64,000 nucleotides of DNA from Rathayibacter caricis DSM 15933 (GTDB lineage: Bacteria; Actinomycetota; Actinomycetes; Actinomycetales; Microbacteriaceae): contig NZ_PZPL01000001.1 of NCBI RefSeq assembly GCF_003044275.1, positions 1,860,001 to 1,924,000 on the forward strand, written 5' to 3'. The notes beneath the pieces are model-generated. The model saw only the letters and a list, made by a program, of their open reading frames with translations. It searched no databases and was not told the DNA's origin. Both the position numbers and the translations under genes were made by a program. Shown piece after piece: positions 1 to 8,316 of the stretch. The number at the start of each line of letters is the position of its first letter. Position 1 is the stretch's first letter.

Positions 1-600
1 GTCGCACGGGGCGTCACCGCCGCCGTCGCCGCGACCGCCGCCGCCGCGGCGTCGCACACCCTCGCCGGGGCGACGGCTCCGACTCCCGCCGTCCTCGCCC
101 TCGCGGGCGCCTTCGCCGCCGTGGTGTGCGTCTTCCTCGCCGGCCGCCGGCTCTCGCTGCTGCGTCTCTCGCTCTCGGTGCTGCTCAGTCAGCTCGCGTT
201 CCACGTCCTCTTCCTCGCGAGCGGCGGGGGCGACGTCAGCGTCGTCGGGACGACCGCCACCGGGGCGCACTTCCACGACGAGGGCACCGTCGAACTGGTC
301 GCCGCGGGCGGCGGGCATGCGGCACACTCTCCTCTCATGACGCTGGCGCACCTCGTGGCCGGCGTGCTCACCATCGCCGCGCTGCGCCGCGGCGAGACGC
401 TCTTCTGGACGCTCGGCGAGCAGCTCGCCCGCGTCGTGGTGCGGTTCGTCGTCCGTGCGGGGGCGCTGCTGCTCGGGCCGATCGGTCCCTCCGTCGCCGT
501 GCACGGCGCTCCGGAGCCGCGCTCCCCGCGCCCGCTCGACGCCGCGCTCACGCACCTGCGGCACCGCGGTCCGCCGCTGCGCGCCCTGCACGCCGCCTGA
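1..600 (+). CDS. Partial integral membrane protein upstream of ycnI
   Basis: The reading frame is open from the first base, so the N-terminus lies outside the window; about 199 residues are visible. Hydrophobic stretches lie near residues 30-48, 50-75, 115-130 and 145-160, separated by a His-containing loop (GAHFHDEG and GGGHAAHS), and the tail is basic. It ends 111 bp before the YcnI gene on the same strand, followed by CopC. Membrane proteins of this kind often accompany ycnI and copC in actinobacteria, and the His-rich loop would suit metal handling, but no family is recognised. The function is inferred only from the neighbours. Confidence 0.7.
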   Translation, partial: VARGVTAAVAATAAAAASHTLAGATAPTPAVLALAGAFAAVVCVFLAGRRLSLLRLSLSVLLSQLAFHVLFLASGGGDVSVVGTTATGAHFHDEGTVELVAAGGGHAAHSPLMTLAHLVAGVLTIAALRRGETLFWTLGEQLARVVVRFVVRAGALLLGPIGPSVAVHGAPEPRSPRPLDAALTHLRHRGPPLRALHAA

Positions 601-711
601 CACCGCTCCGCTCCGGGGCGCGTGCCGGTCGGCGTCCACGCGCGCACCGCACGACCGCGCTGCGCTTCCGGATGCCCGGCGACCGCCGGCCCCCTTCAAG
701 GACTCGTCACC

Positions 712-1521
712 ATGACCTCGATCACCCCTTCCTCCGCTGCCCGTTCCTCCGCTGCCCGTTCCTCTTCCGGCCGCCCTTCGCAGCGCCTCCGCCTCGTCGG
801 CAGCGGCGCCCTCGTCGCCGCCGGCTCCGTCGCCCTCGCGCTCGCCGCACCCACCGCGGCGAGCGCGCATGTGAGCGCCACCGCCAGCACCACGGCGGCC
901 GGCGCCTACACGGTCGTCACGTTCTCGCTCGCTCACGGCTGCGAGGGCTCGCCGACCACCGGCCTCACCATCACCATCCCGGACGGGATCAACTCGGTCA
1001 GCCCGACCGTGAACCCCAACTGGGAGGTCGTGAAGAACGAGGTCGCCCTCGCCGAGCCGATCACGGACTCGCACGGCGCCTCGGTCACCGAGCGCGTCGC
1101 CGATGTCGTCTACACCGCGAAGACCCCGCTCGCCGACGGCTACCGCGACACCGTCTCGCTGCAGCTCCAGCTCCCCGAGGATGCGGAGGGCGAGAGCCTC
1201 GCGTTCCCGGTGCTGCAGACCTGCGAGACCGGCTCGACCGCCTGGGACCAGCCGACCGTCGAGGGCGAGGACGAGCCGGAGCTGCCTGCGCCTGTCGTGA
1301 CCGTGACCGCCGCGGAGGAGGGCGAGGGCCACCACGGCGCCGGCTCCGCTTCGCACGAGGAGGAGGAGACCGCCGCCGCGACCACCGCCTCCTCGACGAG
1401 CTCCGCCGGTGGCGCCGACGTCGTCGCCCGCGTCCTCGGCGTCGGCGGCCTCGTCGTCGGCGCCGTCGGAGTCGCGGTCGCGCTCGCCTCGCGCCGTCGC
1501 GGACCGAAGGCCTCCGCGTGA
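712..1521 (+). CDS. ycnI: YcnI-family (DUF1775) copper-binding exported protein
   Basis: The protein has 269 residues. An N-terminal signal peptide ends in ASA, and cleavage would leave His53 as the first mature residue, which YcnI proteins use with a downstream Trp to bind Cu(II). Tryptophans are present in NPNW and STAWDQP. The YcnI domain is followed by an acidic, His-containing linker and a C-terminal membrane helix (VVARVLGVGGLVVGAVGVAVAL) with a basic stop-transfer end, so it should be anchored outside the cell. The ATG at 712 is preferred over an in-frame start at 622 because AAGGA lies nine bases upstream and it begins the signal peptide. The stop overlaps the start of copC by four bases (GTGA). 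Likely role: extracytoplasmic copper chaperone. Confidence 0.9.
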   Translation: MTSITPSSAARSSAARSSSGRPSQRLRLVGSGALVAAGSVALALAAPTAASAHVSATASTTAAGAYTVVTFSLAHGCEGSPTTGLTITIPDGINSVSPTVNPNWEVVKNEVALAEPITDSHGASVTERVADVVYTAKTPLADGYRDTVSLQLQLPEDAEGESLAFPVLQTCETGSTAWDQPTVEGEDEPELPAPVVTVTAAEEGEGHHGAGSASHEEEETAAATTASSTSSAGGADVVARVLGVGGLVVGAVGVAVALASRRRGPKASA

Positions 1522-2150
1522 CGCTGCGCCGCAGCTCCAGCGTCGCCGCCGCGGCGATCCTGCTCGGCCTCGCCGGCTCGGTCGTCGTGGCGGCGCCCGC
1601 CAGCGCCCACAACTACCTCGTCTCGAGCACTCCCGCGGCCGACGCGACGCTCACCGAGCAGCCCGGCACCCTGGCCGTCACGACCAACGACGACCTGCTC
1701 GTGCTGGGCGACGACGGTCGTGCCGCCGGCCTGCGCGTCACCGGACCCGACGGCCTGTACTACGGCGACGGCTGCGTCACCGTCCTCGGCCCCGAGGCGT
1801 CGATGCCGCTCGAGCTCGGTGCGGCCGGCGCGTACGAGGTGACCTGGCAGGTCGTCTCGACCGACGGACACCCGGTGTCGGGCCAGTACTCGTTCGACTG
1901 GCAGCCCGCCGCGGGCGTCGCCCTCTCGGAGGGCTCGGAGTCGGTGCCGGACTGCAACGGCACCGTCGACGTCTCGGGGGAGTCCGCGTCCGCCGAGTCC
2001 GGCTCGGCCGACGGTTCCGATGACGCCGCCCTCTCGGGAGCCGATGCCGTGCCGATCGGGGACGTGCTGTGGATCGGCGGTGCGCTCGTTGCGGTCGCCC
2101 TCGCCGTCGGAGTCACGATGCTGGTGCTGCGCCGACGTCCTCGGGAGTAG
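1518..2150 (+). CDS. copC: CopC-domain copper-binding protein, membrane anchored
   Basis: The protein has 210 residues. The GTG start overlaps the ycnI stop (GTGA), showing translational coupling. A signal peptide ends in ASA, leaving His31 at the mature N-terminus, the position of the CopC copper-binding histidine. The second expected ligand region is present as STDGHPVSG. The CopC beta-sandwich is followed by a Ser/Glu/Asp-rich linker and a C-terminal membrane helix (DVLWIGGALVAVALAVGVTMLVL). No CopD is seen downstream, where the next gene is convergent. Together with YcnI it probably forms an extracytoplasmic copper relay. Confidence 0.9.
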   Translation: MTLRRSSSVAAAAILLGLAGSVVVAAPASAHNYLVSSTPAADATLTEQPGTLAVTTNDDLLVLGDDGRAAGLRVTGPDGLYYGDGCVTVLGPEASMPLELGAAGAYEVTWQVVSTDGHPVSGQYSFDWQPAAGVALSEGSESVPDCNGTVDVSGESASAESGSADGSDDAALSGADAVPIGDVLWIGGALVAVALAVGVTMLVLRRRPRE

Positions 2151-2180
2151 CCGCCGCGGCCTGCTGCGCGCGTTCCGGCG

Positions 2181-2897
2181 TCAGCGCAGCAGGCTCGCCA
2201 CCGGCCCGCCGTCGAGGTCCGACAGGATCGCGGCGGCGTCGTCGTACACCGCGACGGCGCCCGCTTCGCGCAGCTCGTGCTCGCCGGTGCCGCCCGAGAG
2301 GACGGCGACCGTCGCGAGTCCGGCCTTCTCGGCCGCGAGCACGTCCCACGAGGCGTCGCCGATCATGATCGCGTCATCGGGTCCGACCTCCGCGCGCTCG
2401 AGCGCGATCGCGATGATCCCGGGGTCGGGCTTCGCCGTGTCCACGTCCTCCCCGCTGGTGACCGCGTGCACCGCGTCGCCCAGATCGAGCACGCGCAGGA
2501 GGAGGTCCAGCTCCTCCTGCGGTGCCGACGTCGCGAGGACCACGCGCGCGCCCCGCTCGGCGATCGCCTGCACCAGCTCGCGCGCCCCGGGGAGCAGCAC
2601 CAGTCGGGGTCCGAGCTCGGCGTAGTTCTTCGCGTGCAGCGTCTTCAGCTGCGTGCGGGTCTGCTCGTCGACGTCGTCGTCGGTCAGCATGCCGATCAGC
2701 TCGGACGAGTCGGCGCCGATCGCGCGCTGGATGCGCCAGGCCGGCACCTCGAGGTCGCACTGCCAGAACGCGCGCGCCCACGCCTCGATGTGCAGGAAGT
2801 TCGAGTCGACGAGCGTGCCGTCGATGTCGAAGAGCACCGCGGTGGTGCGGGTGACGTGCGTCGTGGTGATGGTGTCGCTCGTGCTGTCTGCCGTCAT
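2181..2897 (-). CDS. HAD-superfamily hydrolase (phosphoglycolate phosphatase-like)
   Basis: The protein has 238 residues. Motif I is FDIDGTLVDSN with the nucleophile and acid/base aspartates at residues 24 and 26. Motif II is in VLATSAPQ, the motif III lysine is in TAKPDP, and motif IV is MIGDASWD. The helical cap between motifs I and II marks it as a PGMB/Gph-like HAD enzyme acting on a small phosphorylated metabolite; the substrate cannot be read from sequence. The start at 2897 is chosen over 2975 because GGAGGA lies ten bases upstream and the longer form only adds a low-complexity leader. It is convergent with copC, 30 bp away. Confidence 0.88.
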   Translation of the reverse strand: MTADSTSDTITTTHVTRTTAVLFDIDGTLVDSNFLHIEAWARAFWQCDLEVPAWRIQRAIGADSSELIGMLTDDDVDEQTRTQLKTLHAKNYAELGPRLVLLPGARELVQAIAERGARVVLATSAPQEELDLLLRVLDLGDAVHAVTSGEDVDTAKPDPGIIAIALERAEVGPDDAIMIGDASWDVLAAEKAGLATVAVLSGGTGEHELREAGAVAVYDDAAAILSDLDGGPVASLLR

Positions 2898-2971
2898 GCT
2901 CGTGTCGTCCTCCGCTGTCGGGTCGTTCGCGCTGTCGTCGTGCTCGCGCTGTCGTCGTCGGCCCGGCGCCG

Positions 2972-3877
2972 TCACCAGGGGGAGGACGGCACGTTACTCC
3001 GGGCGAGAGGCGGGGTGAGACCCCCTTGCGCGACGTCGCCCCGCACGATCGCGTCGAGGATCCGGTCCACCTCGGCGACGCCGTCGGCGTCGGCGGGCAG
3101 CAGGAAGCGTCGGTCGCCGAGGTTCACGGACACCGACGTCGGACCGACACTCCAGTGCACCGGACGGGCGCCCTCCGCCTCGGGCAGCAGGCTCGCCCTC
3201 CGTCCCCCGTGCAGAGAGCGGATGCGCAGCCGCGCCCCGTGGTCGTGGTGCAGCCGCACCAGCCGCTCGTGGAGCGCAGCGATCACCTCGGCCGGCGGCG
3301 GAGGAGGCGATTCGCGCACGGCCTCCCGCAGCGCCTCGTACTCGGGGAGGTCCGTGCGGTCGTCGATCTCGAGGACCGCCGTCAGGTCGATCCCGCCGCG
3401 AGTGCCGTCCCAGCCGTCGAGCCGCTGCACGCGCCGCCGACTCCGGTCCGGAACGAGGACTCCCTCGCCGATCGCGAGCCGTGCGCCGAGGACCGTGCGT
3501 CCGACCAGCCCGCGGACCACGCCCGCCACCGGTCGAGCGGGCCTCGTCGGCTCGTGGTGCTCCTCCAGTAACCTCGGGCGGACCCCCGGGCTCCGAGGCT
3601 CGAGCGCGATCAGCGTCCAGGTCACCCTGTCGCCGACCGCGAACGGCTCCCCGCAGCAGGTCATCGCCCACCCCTCCAGCTCGACGTCGACGAGGTCGTC
3701 GTTCACCGCTTCGTCCGCCGGCGCTCCGCCCGTCGCGGCCTCGTCCGTCGCCGTTCCGATCCTCGCTGCCTCGTCGGTCGCCGTTCCGTCCCTCGCTGCT
3801 TCGTCCGCCGCCGTTCCGTTCCTCGCCGGTTCGGCGTCGGCCCCGTCGCGCTCGTGGACGGTGTGCTCGCTGATCAT
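2972..3877 (-). CDS. Hypothetical protein with CCGEPF motif (DUF6578-like)
   Basis: The protein has about 301 residues. The first 60 are low complexity and contain three copies of a ten-residue unit resembling GTATDEAARD, matched by a 30-bp DNA repeat. A motif GWAMTCCGEPFAVGDRVTW follows near residues 69-87, which resembles the DUF6578-type family as I remember it. The C-terminal part (residues 210-290) is globular, with no catalytic motif I can identify and no signal peptide or membrane helix. The ATG at 3877 is preferred; a GTG at 3910 is also in frame. The function is unknown. Confidence 0.7.
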   Translation of the reverse strand: MISEHTVHERDGADAEPARNGTAADEAARDGTATDEAARIGTATDEAATGGAPADEAVNDDLVDVELEGWAMTCCGEPFAVGDRVTWTLIALEPRSPGVRPRLLEEHHEPTRPARPVAGVVRGLVGRTVLGARLAIGEGVLVPDRSRRRVQRLDGWDGTRGGIDLTAVLEIDDRTDLPEYEALREAVRESPPPPPAEVIAALHERLVRLHHDHGARLRIRSLHGGRRASLLPEAEGARPVHWSVGPTSVSVNLGDRRFLLPADADGVAEVDRILDAIVRGDVAQGGLTPPLARSNVPSSPW

Positions 3878-3994
3878 CGTTCCCCCGTCGTCATCCAGCT
3901 GTCGTCCCACCGGCGTCCCCGCGCCGTCCCCTCAGACCATCGTCACCGATGCGCCTCCTCCGTCGGCGACATCCCGCCGTGCATCCCCTGCCAC

Positions 3995-5341
3995 TCAGAA
4001 CGGAGGGGGATCGCCGTCGCGCCGCCACTCCGACGCACCCCCGAAGAGCCGTTCCGGCGGCTCCGGTGGTTCCGGTGCGGTCGTGTGGTGTCGTCCGGTG
4101 GGGCTGGTGCACTCGAGGACACCGCCCGGATGGTGGTGGACCTGCCAGGTGGTGGTGTGGCGGAGTCGGTGGTGGTGGCGGCAGAGGTGGGCGAGGTTGT
4201 CGGCATCGGTGGGTCCGTCGTGCTGCCATTCGACCGTGTGGTCGACGTCGCTGTCGCGGGCGGACCGGGTGCAGCCGGGGAACCGGCAGGTGACGTCGCG
4301 GGCGGCGAGGGCCCGGCGGAGGTCGGCGGGGACGCGGTAGGTGGTGCGGCCGACGGAGAGGATCGCTCCGGTCTCGGGGTGGGTGAGGATCCGGGTGAAG
4401 GACGGCGCGTCGGCGGCCAGGCGCCGGGCGGTGGCGGGGTCGATGGGGCCGTAGCCGTCGAGGATGCCGGGCTCGTCGGATCGTCCGAGGAGGGTCAGGA
4501 CGGGAACGGTGACGGAGACCTGCGGGCGGATTCCCCGCAGGATCGCCGTCATCGGCTGCGAAGCGTCGGAGCTCGGCACGGTCTCGCCGTCGAGCAGTAG
4601 TGCGGCGGCGACGTCGGCGCGCAACTGCCCGAGGGTCCGTTCCTCGTCGGGGTTCTCGTGCAGGCTGCGGGCGGTTCGGTCGATGCGGTCGAAGGCTCCG
4701 TGCGCTTCCGGGGCGGGGAGGTGGAGGCGGAGGGTGGCCATGCCGTCGAGGTCGCCGTCGAGCCAGACGCCGCGGCGGGCGGCGCACCGCGTGTGCCGGT
4801 CGGTGAGGGACTCCGGGTGCAGGCGTTCGCGCAGGGAGCGCAGGCGGCGGCGGAGTTGGGGAGGCGTGCAGTCGCGGGCGAGGGCTGCGGCGGCGTCGTC
4901 GAAGCGGCCGCGCACGTCGACTGGGAGATCGAGCGCGGCTCGGATGATCACGCGGGCGTGCTCGGGTGCGATCGCGGCCTCGCGGAGGGCGGTGAGCGTC
5001 TCGGGCAGCTCGTTGACGAGCATCCGGCTCTCCTCGACGAGGATGCCGGCGAGGGATTCGGAGATCCGCATCCCGGTTGCGATCTCGGCGACGAGCGCGC
5101 GCATCGCGGCCTCCTCGCGTTCGACGTGCGCCTGCACGCTCGGATCCACGAGCGCATCCGGGAGCGTCATCGCCGTGCGGCGGGCGAGCTCGATCAGCTC
5201 CGCCCGCTCGGCTTCCGCCCGGGCGCGGAACGCGTCGACCGCGCAGGCGGCTCCGACGGCGGCGACGAGGGCGTCGTCGAAGCACTCGCGCACGCTCGGA
5301 CCACCGCCCGCCGGCCTTGCTTCGACATCCAGAAGAACCAT
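3995..5341 (-). CDS. DUF222/HNH endonuclease-domain protein (13E12-type)
   Basis: The protein has 448 residues. A long helical DUF222 region occupies about residues 20-300, and an HNH nuclease motif lies near residues 352-395, where CRFPGC, DVDHTVEW, NLAHLCRHHH and LRH supply the zinc and catalytic residues. Proteins of this architecture occur in many copies in actinobacterial genomes and are often linked to mobile or repeat DNA, but their biological role is not established. The HNH core looks intact, so it may be an active nuclease. A degenerate intergenic repeat cluster lies about 100 bp upstream. Confidence 0.88.
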   Translation of the reverse strand: MVLLDVEARPAGGGPSVRECFDDALVAAVGAACAVDAFRARAEAERAELIELARRTAMTLPDALVDPSVQAHVEREEAAMRALVAEIATGMRISESLAGILVEESRMLVNELPETLTALREAAIAPEHARVIIRAALDLPVDVRGRFDDAAAALARDCTPPQLRRRLRSLRERLHPESLTDRHTRCAARRGVWLDGDLDGMATLRLHLPAPEAHGAFDRIDRTARSLHENPDEERTLGQLRADVAAALLLDGETVPSSDASQPMTAILRGIRPQVSVTVPVLTLLGRSDEPGILDGYGPIDPATARRLAADAPSFTRILTHPETGAILSVGRTTYRVPADLRRALAARDVTCRFPGCTRSARDSDVDHTVEWQHDGPTDADNLAHLCRHHHRLRHTTTWQVHHHPGGVLECTSPTGRHHTTAPEPPEPPERLFGGASEWRRDGDPPPF

Positions 5342-5442
5342 ACGAGGATGACACCAGCGACCACCGACACCACAGCCGCAATCGCGCCACGAGGCGGTGG
5401 AACGCGCCAGGGAGGGGGCGGAGGTGGGGCTGCTGGTGGACG

Positions 5443-5590
5443 TGGATCTCGATACGCCCGCTGCGCGGGCTACTCGATCAGCAAGAAGGAGCGCGGGCTG
5501 TCCATCAGTAGGAAGGAGCGGGCTGCTCGATCGGCAAGAGGGGCACGGGCTACTCGATCCCTCAGAGGAGCGCGGGCGGGTTGATCAGCG
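5443..5590. repeat. Palindromic intergenic repeat with degenerate tandem copies
   Basis: One good copy of the repeat family (GATCTCGATACGCCCGCTGC followed by GCGGGCTACTCGATCAGC) starts at 5443. After it, the second half recurs about four more times in degenerate form at 27-28 bp spacing up to 5590 (GGGCT.CTCGATC..CA-type cores). It lies just downstream of the stop of the DUF2071 gene. The rest of the 5342-5640 gap holds no convincing gene. Confidence 0.75.
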
Positions 5591-5640
5591 GGGGAGGGAG
5601 GGCCGTCTCCGCACCGACCGGAGCGGCACGGCCCGACGCT

Positions 5641-6417
5641 CTACCGCACCCGCCGCGGCACCGTGAACACCGTCTCGACGCCCGGCGAGTACAGCACCGA
5701 GTCCGGAGCCCGCCCCGCGAGCCCCGGGAATCCCGCCTGCTCGAGCAGCCCGTCGTCCAGCGCCAGCAGCTCGGCCCGCTGCAGCGGCCACGGCCTGTGC
5801 AGGTTCCGTCCGTACCAGGTCGAACCCAGGTGCGTCTCGTGGTACGCCCAGCGCGAGGTCAGGAACGACGCGAGCGCATCCTCCGCCGCCGACGACTCCG
5901 GCGTGGGCCGCACGACGATCCGCGACCGCGCCTCCGGCCGCCCGATCCGCGACGTCTCGTAGACCACCGCGCCGTGGCGGTGCTCGATGCTCATGCGGGC
6001 CCACCGGTAGGGCAGCCCGAACACGGCCTGCGCGGTGAGCACAGGGAGCAGGTGGGAGGCGTCGAGCGAGACGAAGACGACTCCGCGGCGGCCCTGGTCG
6101 TCGACGGAGTAGAGGCGCACGTTCACCTCGGGGAACGTGCCGAGCCAGGGCACCCTCGGCCCGCCGAGGAACGCGGTGCGCGAGAGGCGGAAGGGGATGA
6201 GGCCGACCCAGGAGGAGCCGTCGTGCTCATCCGGTCGGGTGCCGCGGGGCAGGTGCGGCGCCACGAGCGACGCGTCGACCCGCCAGTGCAGGAAGGCGGC
6301 CTCGGTCCAGCGCTGGCGGAGGATCCGCGGCCCGCCGAGCGGGGGAGCGGAGCGGGTCAGGGGTTCGAGGGCAGGCACCCGCCCATGGTGGACCTCCGTG
6401 CTGCGAACCACCCGCAC
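5641..6417 (-). CDS. DUF2071 (YqjF-like) family protein
   Basis: The protein has about 258 residues. It shows the typical DUF2071 pattern: a LRQRWTEAAFLHWRVD segment near the N-terminus, then the SWVGLIPFRL region, FPEVNVRLY, and a late HLGSTWYGRNLHRPWPL region. These proteins are cytoplasmic acetoacetate-decarboxylase-like folds of unknown function. The start is uncertain: GTG at 6417 gives the longest form and GTG at 6378 would remove 13 residues; neither has a strong ribosome binding site. It is divergent from the TelA operon, 103 bp away. Confidence 0.82.
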   Translation of the reverse strand: MRVVRSTEVHHGRVPALEPLTRSAPPLGGPRILRQRWTEAAFLHWRVDASLVAPHLPRGTRPDEHDGSSWVGLIPFRLSRTAFLGGPRVPWLGTFPEVNVRLYSVDDQGRRGVVFVSLDASHLLPVLTAQAVFGLPYRWARMSIEHRHGAVVYETSRIGRPEARSRIVVRPTPESSAAEDALASFLTSRWAYHETHLGSTWYGRNLHRPWPLQRAELLALDDGLLEQAGFPGLAGRAPDSVLYSPGVETVFTVPRRVR

Positions 6418-6458
6418 CGCGACAGCCGGCGCACAGGCTCCCGCCCGGTGCCCTCGGA

Positions 6459-6464
6459 TATGCT
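6459..6464 (+). promoter_or_regulatory. Putative -10 box of the telA-pknG operon
   Basis: TATGCT fits the actinobacterial TANNNT consensus and lies about 57 bp before the start of the TelA-like gene, giving a predicted leader near 50 nt that includes a GAGG ribosome binding site. No clear -35 box is visible. Confidence 0.4.
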
Positions 6465-6520
6465 GACCGGACGTTCAACCAGAGTCGGCGCCGCGCGCCA
6501 GGAACGGTGAGGATCCCCCG

Positions 6521-7726
6521 ATGACCGAGGCCCTGCAGCCGCCTGTCCAGAACGCTCTGTCGCTCACTCCGCCGGAGCCCGTCGCCGCGGTGCCCACGAC
6601 CTCGGCGCCCTCCATCGCGCCGAAGGTGCCGGAGCAGGCGCTGCCCGGCCTCGAAGCGAAGGTCGACGGCTACCTCGCGTCGCTCCTGCAGTCGGAGGCC
6701 CGCAGCCCCGAGTTCGCGGCGAAGGCGAACGACATCCGCACGATGGGCGACGCCGACATCCGCTCGGCCGCCGACTCGTCGAATCGCCTGCTCAAGGCGC
6801 CGGTGCGCGCCCTGCAGGAGGGCGGCCTCAGCGAGGGCTCCACCATCGGCAAGACGCTGCTGGAGCTGCGCCGCACGGTCGAGGACCTCGATCCGTCCGA
6901 GGACAACGTGCAGAAGAAGATCCTCGGCTTCATCCCGTTCGGCAACAAGATCACCGACTACTTCCGCCGCTACGAGAGCGCGCAGACCCACCTGAACGCC
7001 ATCATCCAGGCGCTCTACGACGGGCAGGACGAGCTCCGCAAGGACAACGCCGCGCTCAACCTCGAGAAGCAGCACCTCTGGGAGACGATGACGCGTCTCA
7101 ACGAGTACATCTACGTCGCCGAGCGCCTCGACGTGAAGCTGTCGGCCAAGATCGCCGAGCTCGACGCGACCGACCCCGACCGCGCCCGTGCTCTGCGCGA
7201 GGACGTCCTCTTCTACGCGCGCCAGAAGCACCAGGACCTGCTGACCCAGCTGGCCGTGTCGATCCAGGGCTACCTCGCGATCGACGTGGTCATCAAGAAC
7301 AACGTCGAGCTGATCAAGGGCGTCGACCGCGCGACCACGACCACGGTCTCGGCGCTCCGCACCGCGGTCATCGTGGCGCAGGCGCTCGCCAACCAGCGGC
7401 TCGTGCTCGACCAGATCACGGCGCTGAACACGACCACCTCGAACATGATCGAGGCGACGTCGCGGATGCTCGCCGAGCAGTCCGCGAACATCCAGTCGCA
7501 GGCCGCATCGGCGACCGTCGGGCTGCCGCAGCTGCAGGCCGCGTTCGCGAACATCTACCAGACCATGGACTCGATCTCGGACTTCAAGATCAAGGCGCTG
7601 GACAGCATGGCCCAGACGGTGGGCGTGCTGCAGACCGAGACCGCGAAGGCCGGCGAGTACGTGGAGCGGGCCCGCCGCAGCAACGCCGACATCGACGCGA
7701 CGTCCTCGCTCGATCTCGGCCGCTAG
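6521..7726 (+). CDS. TelA/KlaA-like toxic anion resistance family protein
   Basis: The protein has 401 residues. A proline-rich head (residues 1-45) is followed by an all-helical body with the TelA family hallmarks: KKILGFIPFGNKITDYFRRYESAQ near residues 130-155, then long heptad-rich helices with NAALNLEKQHLWETM and DLLTQLAVSIQGYLAI. There is no membrane helix. TelA-family proteins were named from tellurite resistance but usually act in envelope stress through unknown chemistry. It opens an eight-gene operon ending in a PknG-type kinase and a PP2C phosphatase, so a role in a kinase-controlled envelope or stress response is more likely than metal resistance. Confidence 0.88.
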   Translation: MTEALQPPVQNALSLTPPEPVAAVPTTSAPSIAPKVPEQALPGLEAKVDGYLASLLQSEARSPEFAAKANDIRTMGDADIRSAADSSNRLLKAPVRALQEGGLSEGSTIGKTLLELRRTVEDLDPSEDNVQKKILGFIPFGNKITDYFRRYESAQTHLNAIIQALYDGQDELRKDNAALNLEKQHLWETMTRLNEYIYVAERLDVKLSAKIAELDATDPDRARALREDVLFYARQKHQDLLTQLAVSIQGYLAIDVVIKNNVELIKGVDRATTTTVSALRTAVIVAQALANQRLVLDQITALNTTTSNMIEATSRMLAEQSANIQSQAASATVGLPQLQAAFANIYQTMDSISDFKIKALDSMAQTVGVLQTETAKAGEYVERARRSNADIDATSSLDLGR

Positions 7727-7734
7727 GGGACGGG

Positions 7735-8316
7735 ATGGGCTGGCTGTCGCGCCTGTTCGGCGGCTCCGATCCGGCGCCCGCGGAGACGGCCCCGGCGCTC
7801 CCGGCCGCGCCGACGAGCGACGACATCCTCGCCGCGCTCGACCGGGTGAAGGCCGAGACGGAGGGGCGGGTCGCCCCGTTCGTCGCGGCGCGCATCCGCC
7901 GGATCGACGAGACCGTGCGCGAGATGGTGCCCCGGCTCGACCGCCTCGGCGGCATGAGCCAGCAGGGCCACACCGTCGTCGCGACCGCCACCAGCTACCT
8001 GCCGGAGGCGGTGGAGGGCTACCTCCGCCTGCCCCGCGACTTCGCCGACCGTCGCGCCGTCCACAAGGGGAAGACCTCGCTGATGATCCTGACCGACCAG
8101 CTCGACATCCTCGGAGGGACGCTCGACCGCATCTCGGACGCCGTCTCGCGCCAGGACGCGTCGGCGCTGATCGCGCACGGGCAGTTCCTGGCCGACAAGT
8201 TCGCGGAGTCGTCGCTCGGCGGCAACCCGCTCGAGGGCGGTCCGGTGGGCGGCGGCTCCACCGCGCCGGCCGGTCCGCAGCAGAGCGGCCCGCTGACCCC
8301 GCCGAGCGCCTCGTGA
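7735..8316 (+). CDS. Hypothetical TelA partner (XpaC-like region possible)
   Basis: The protein has 193 residues and starts eight bases after the TelA stop. An N-terminal MGWLSRLFGG amphipathic segment could bind membrane. A helical core (about residues 27-160) contains SYLPEAVEGYLRLP followed by a TDQLDILGGTLDRI helix, and the tail is rich in Gly, Pro and Ser. TelA genes are commonly paired with XpaC-type genes, and the SYLPEAVEGY region is reminiscent of XpaC, but similarity is too weak for a firm call. Its stop overlaps the AAA+ gene by four bases. Confidence 0.75.
   Translation: MGWLSRLFGGSDPAPAETAPALPAAPTSDDILAALDRVKAETEGRVAPFVAARIRRIDETVREMVPRLDRLGGMSQQGHTVVATATSYLPEAVEGYLRLPRDFADRRAVHKGKTSLMILTDQLDILGGTLDRISDAVSRQDASALIAHGQFLADKFAESSLGGNPLEGGPVGGGSTAPAGPQQSGPLTPPSAS

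Noticed and set aside
126..2150. Long plus-strand frame of 674 codons covering ycnI and copC
   Set aside because: Only its last third, from the GTG at 1518, is a real gene (copC); the upstream part is Arg/Pro/Ala-rich shadow of ycnI and the partial membrane protein gene.
6521..7726. Tellurite resistance determinant
   Set aside because: TelA-family membership alone does not show tellurite resistance, and the operon context is signalling.
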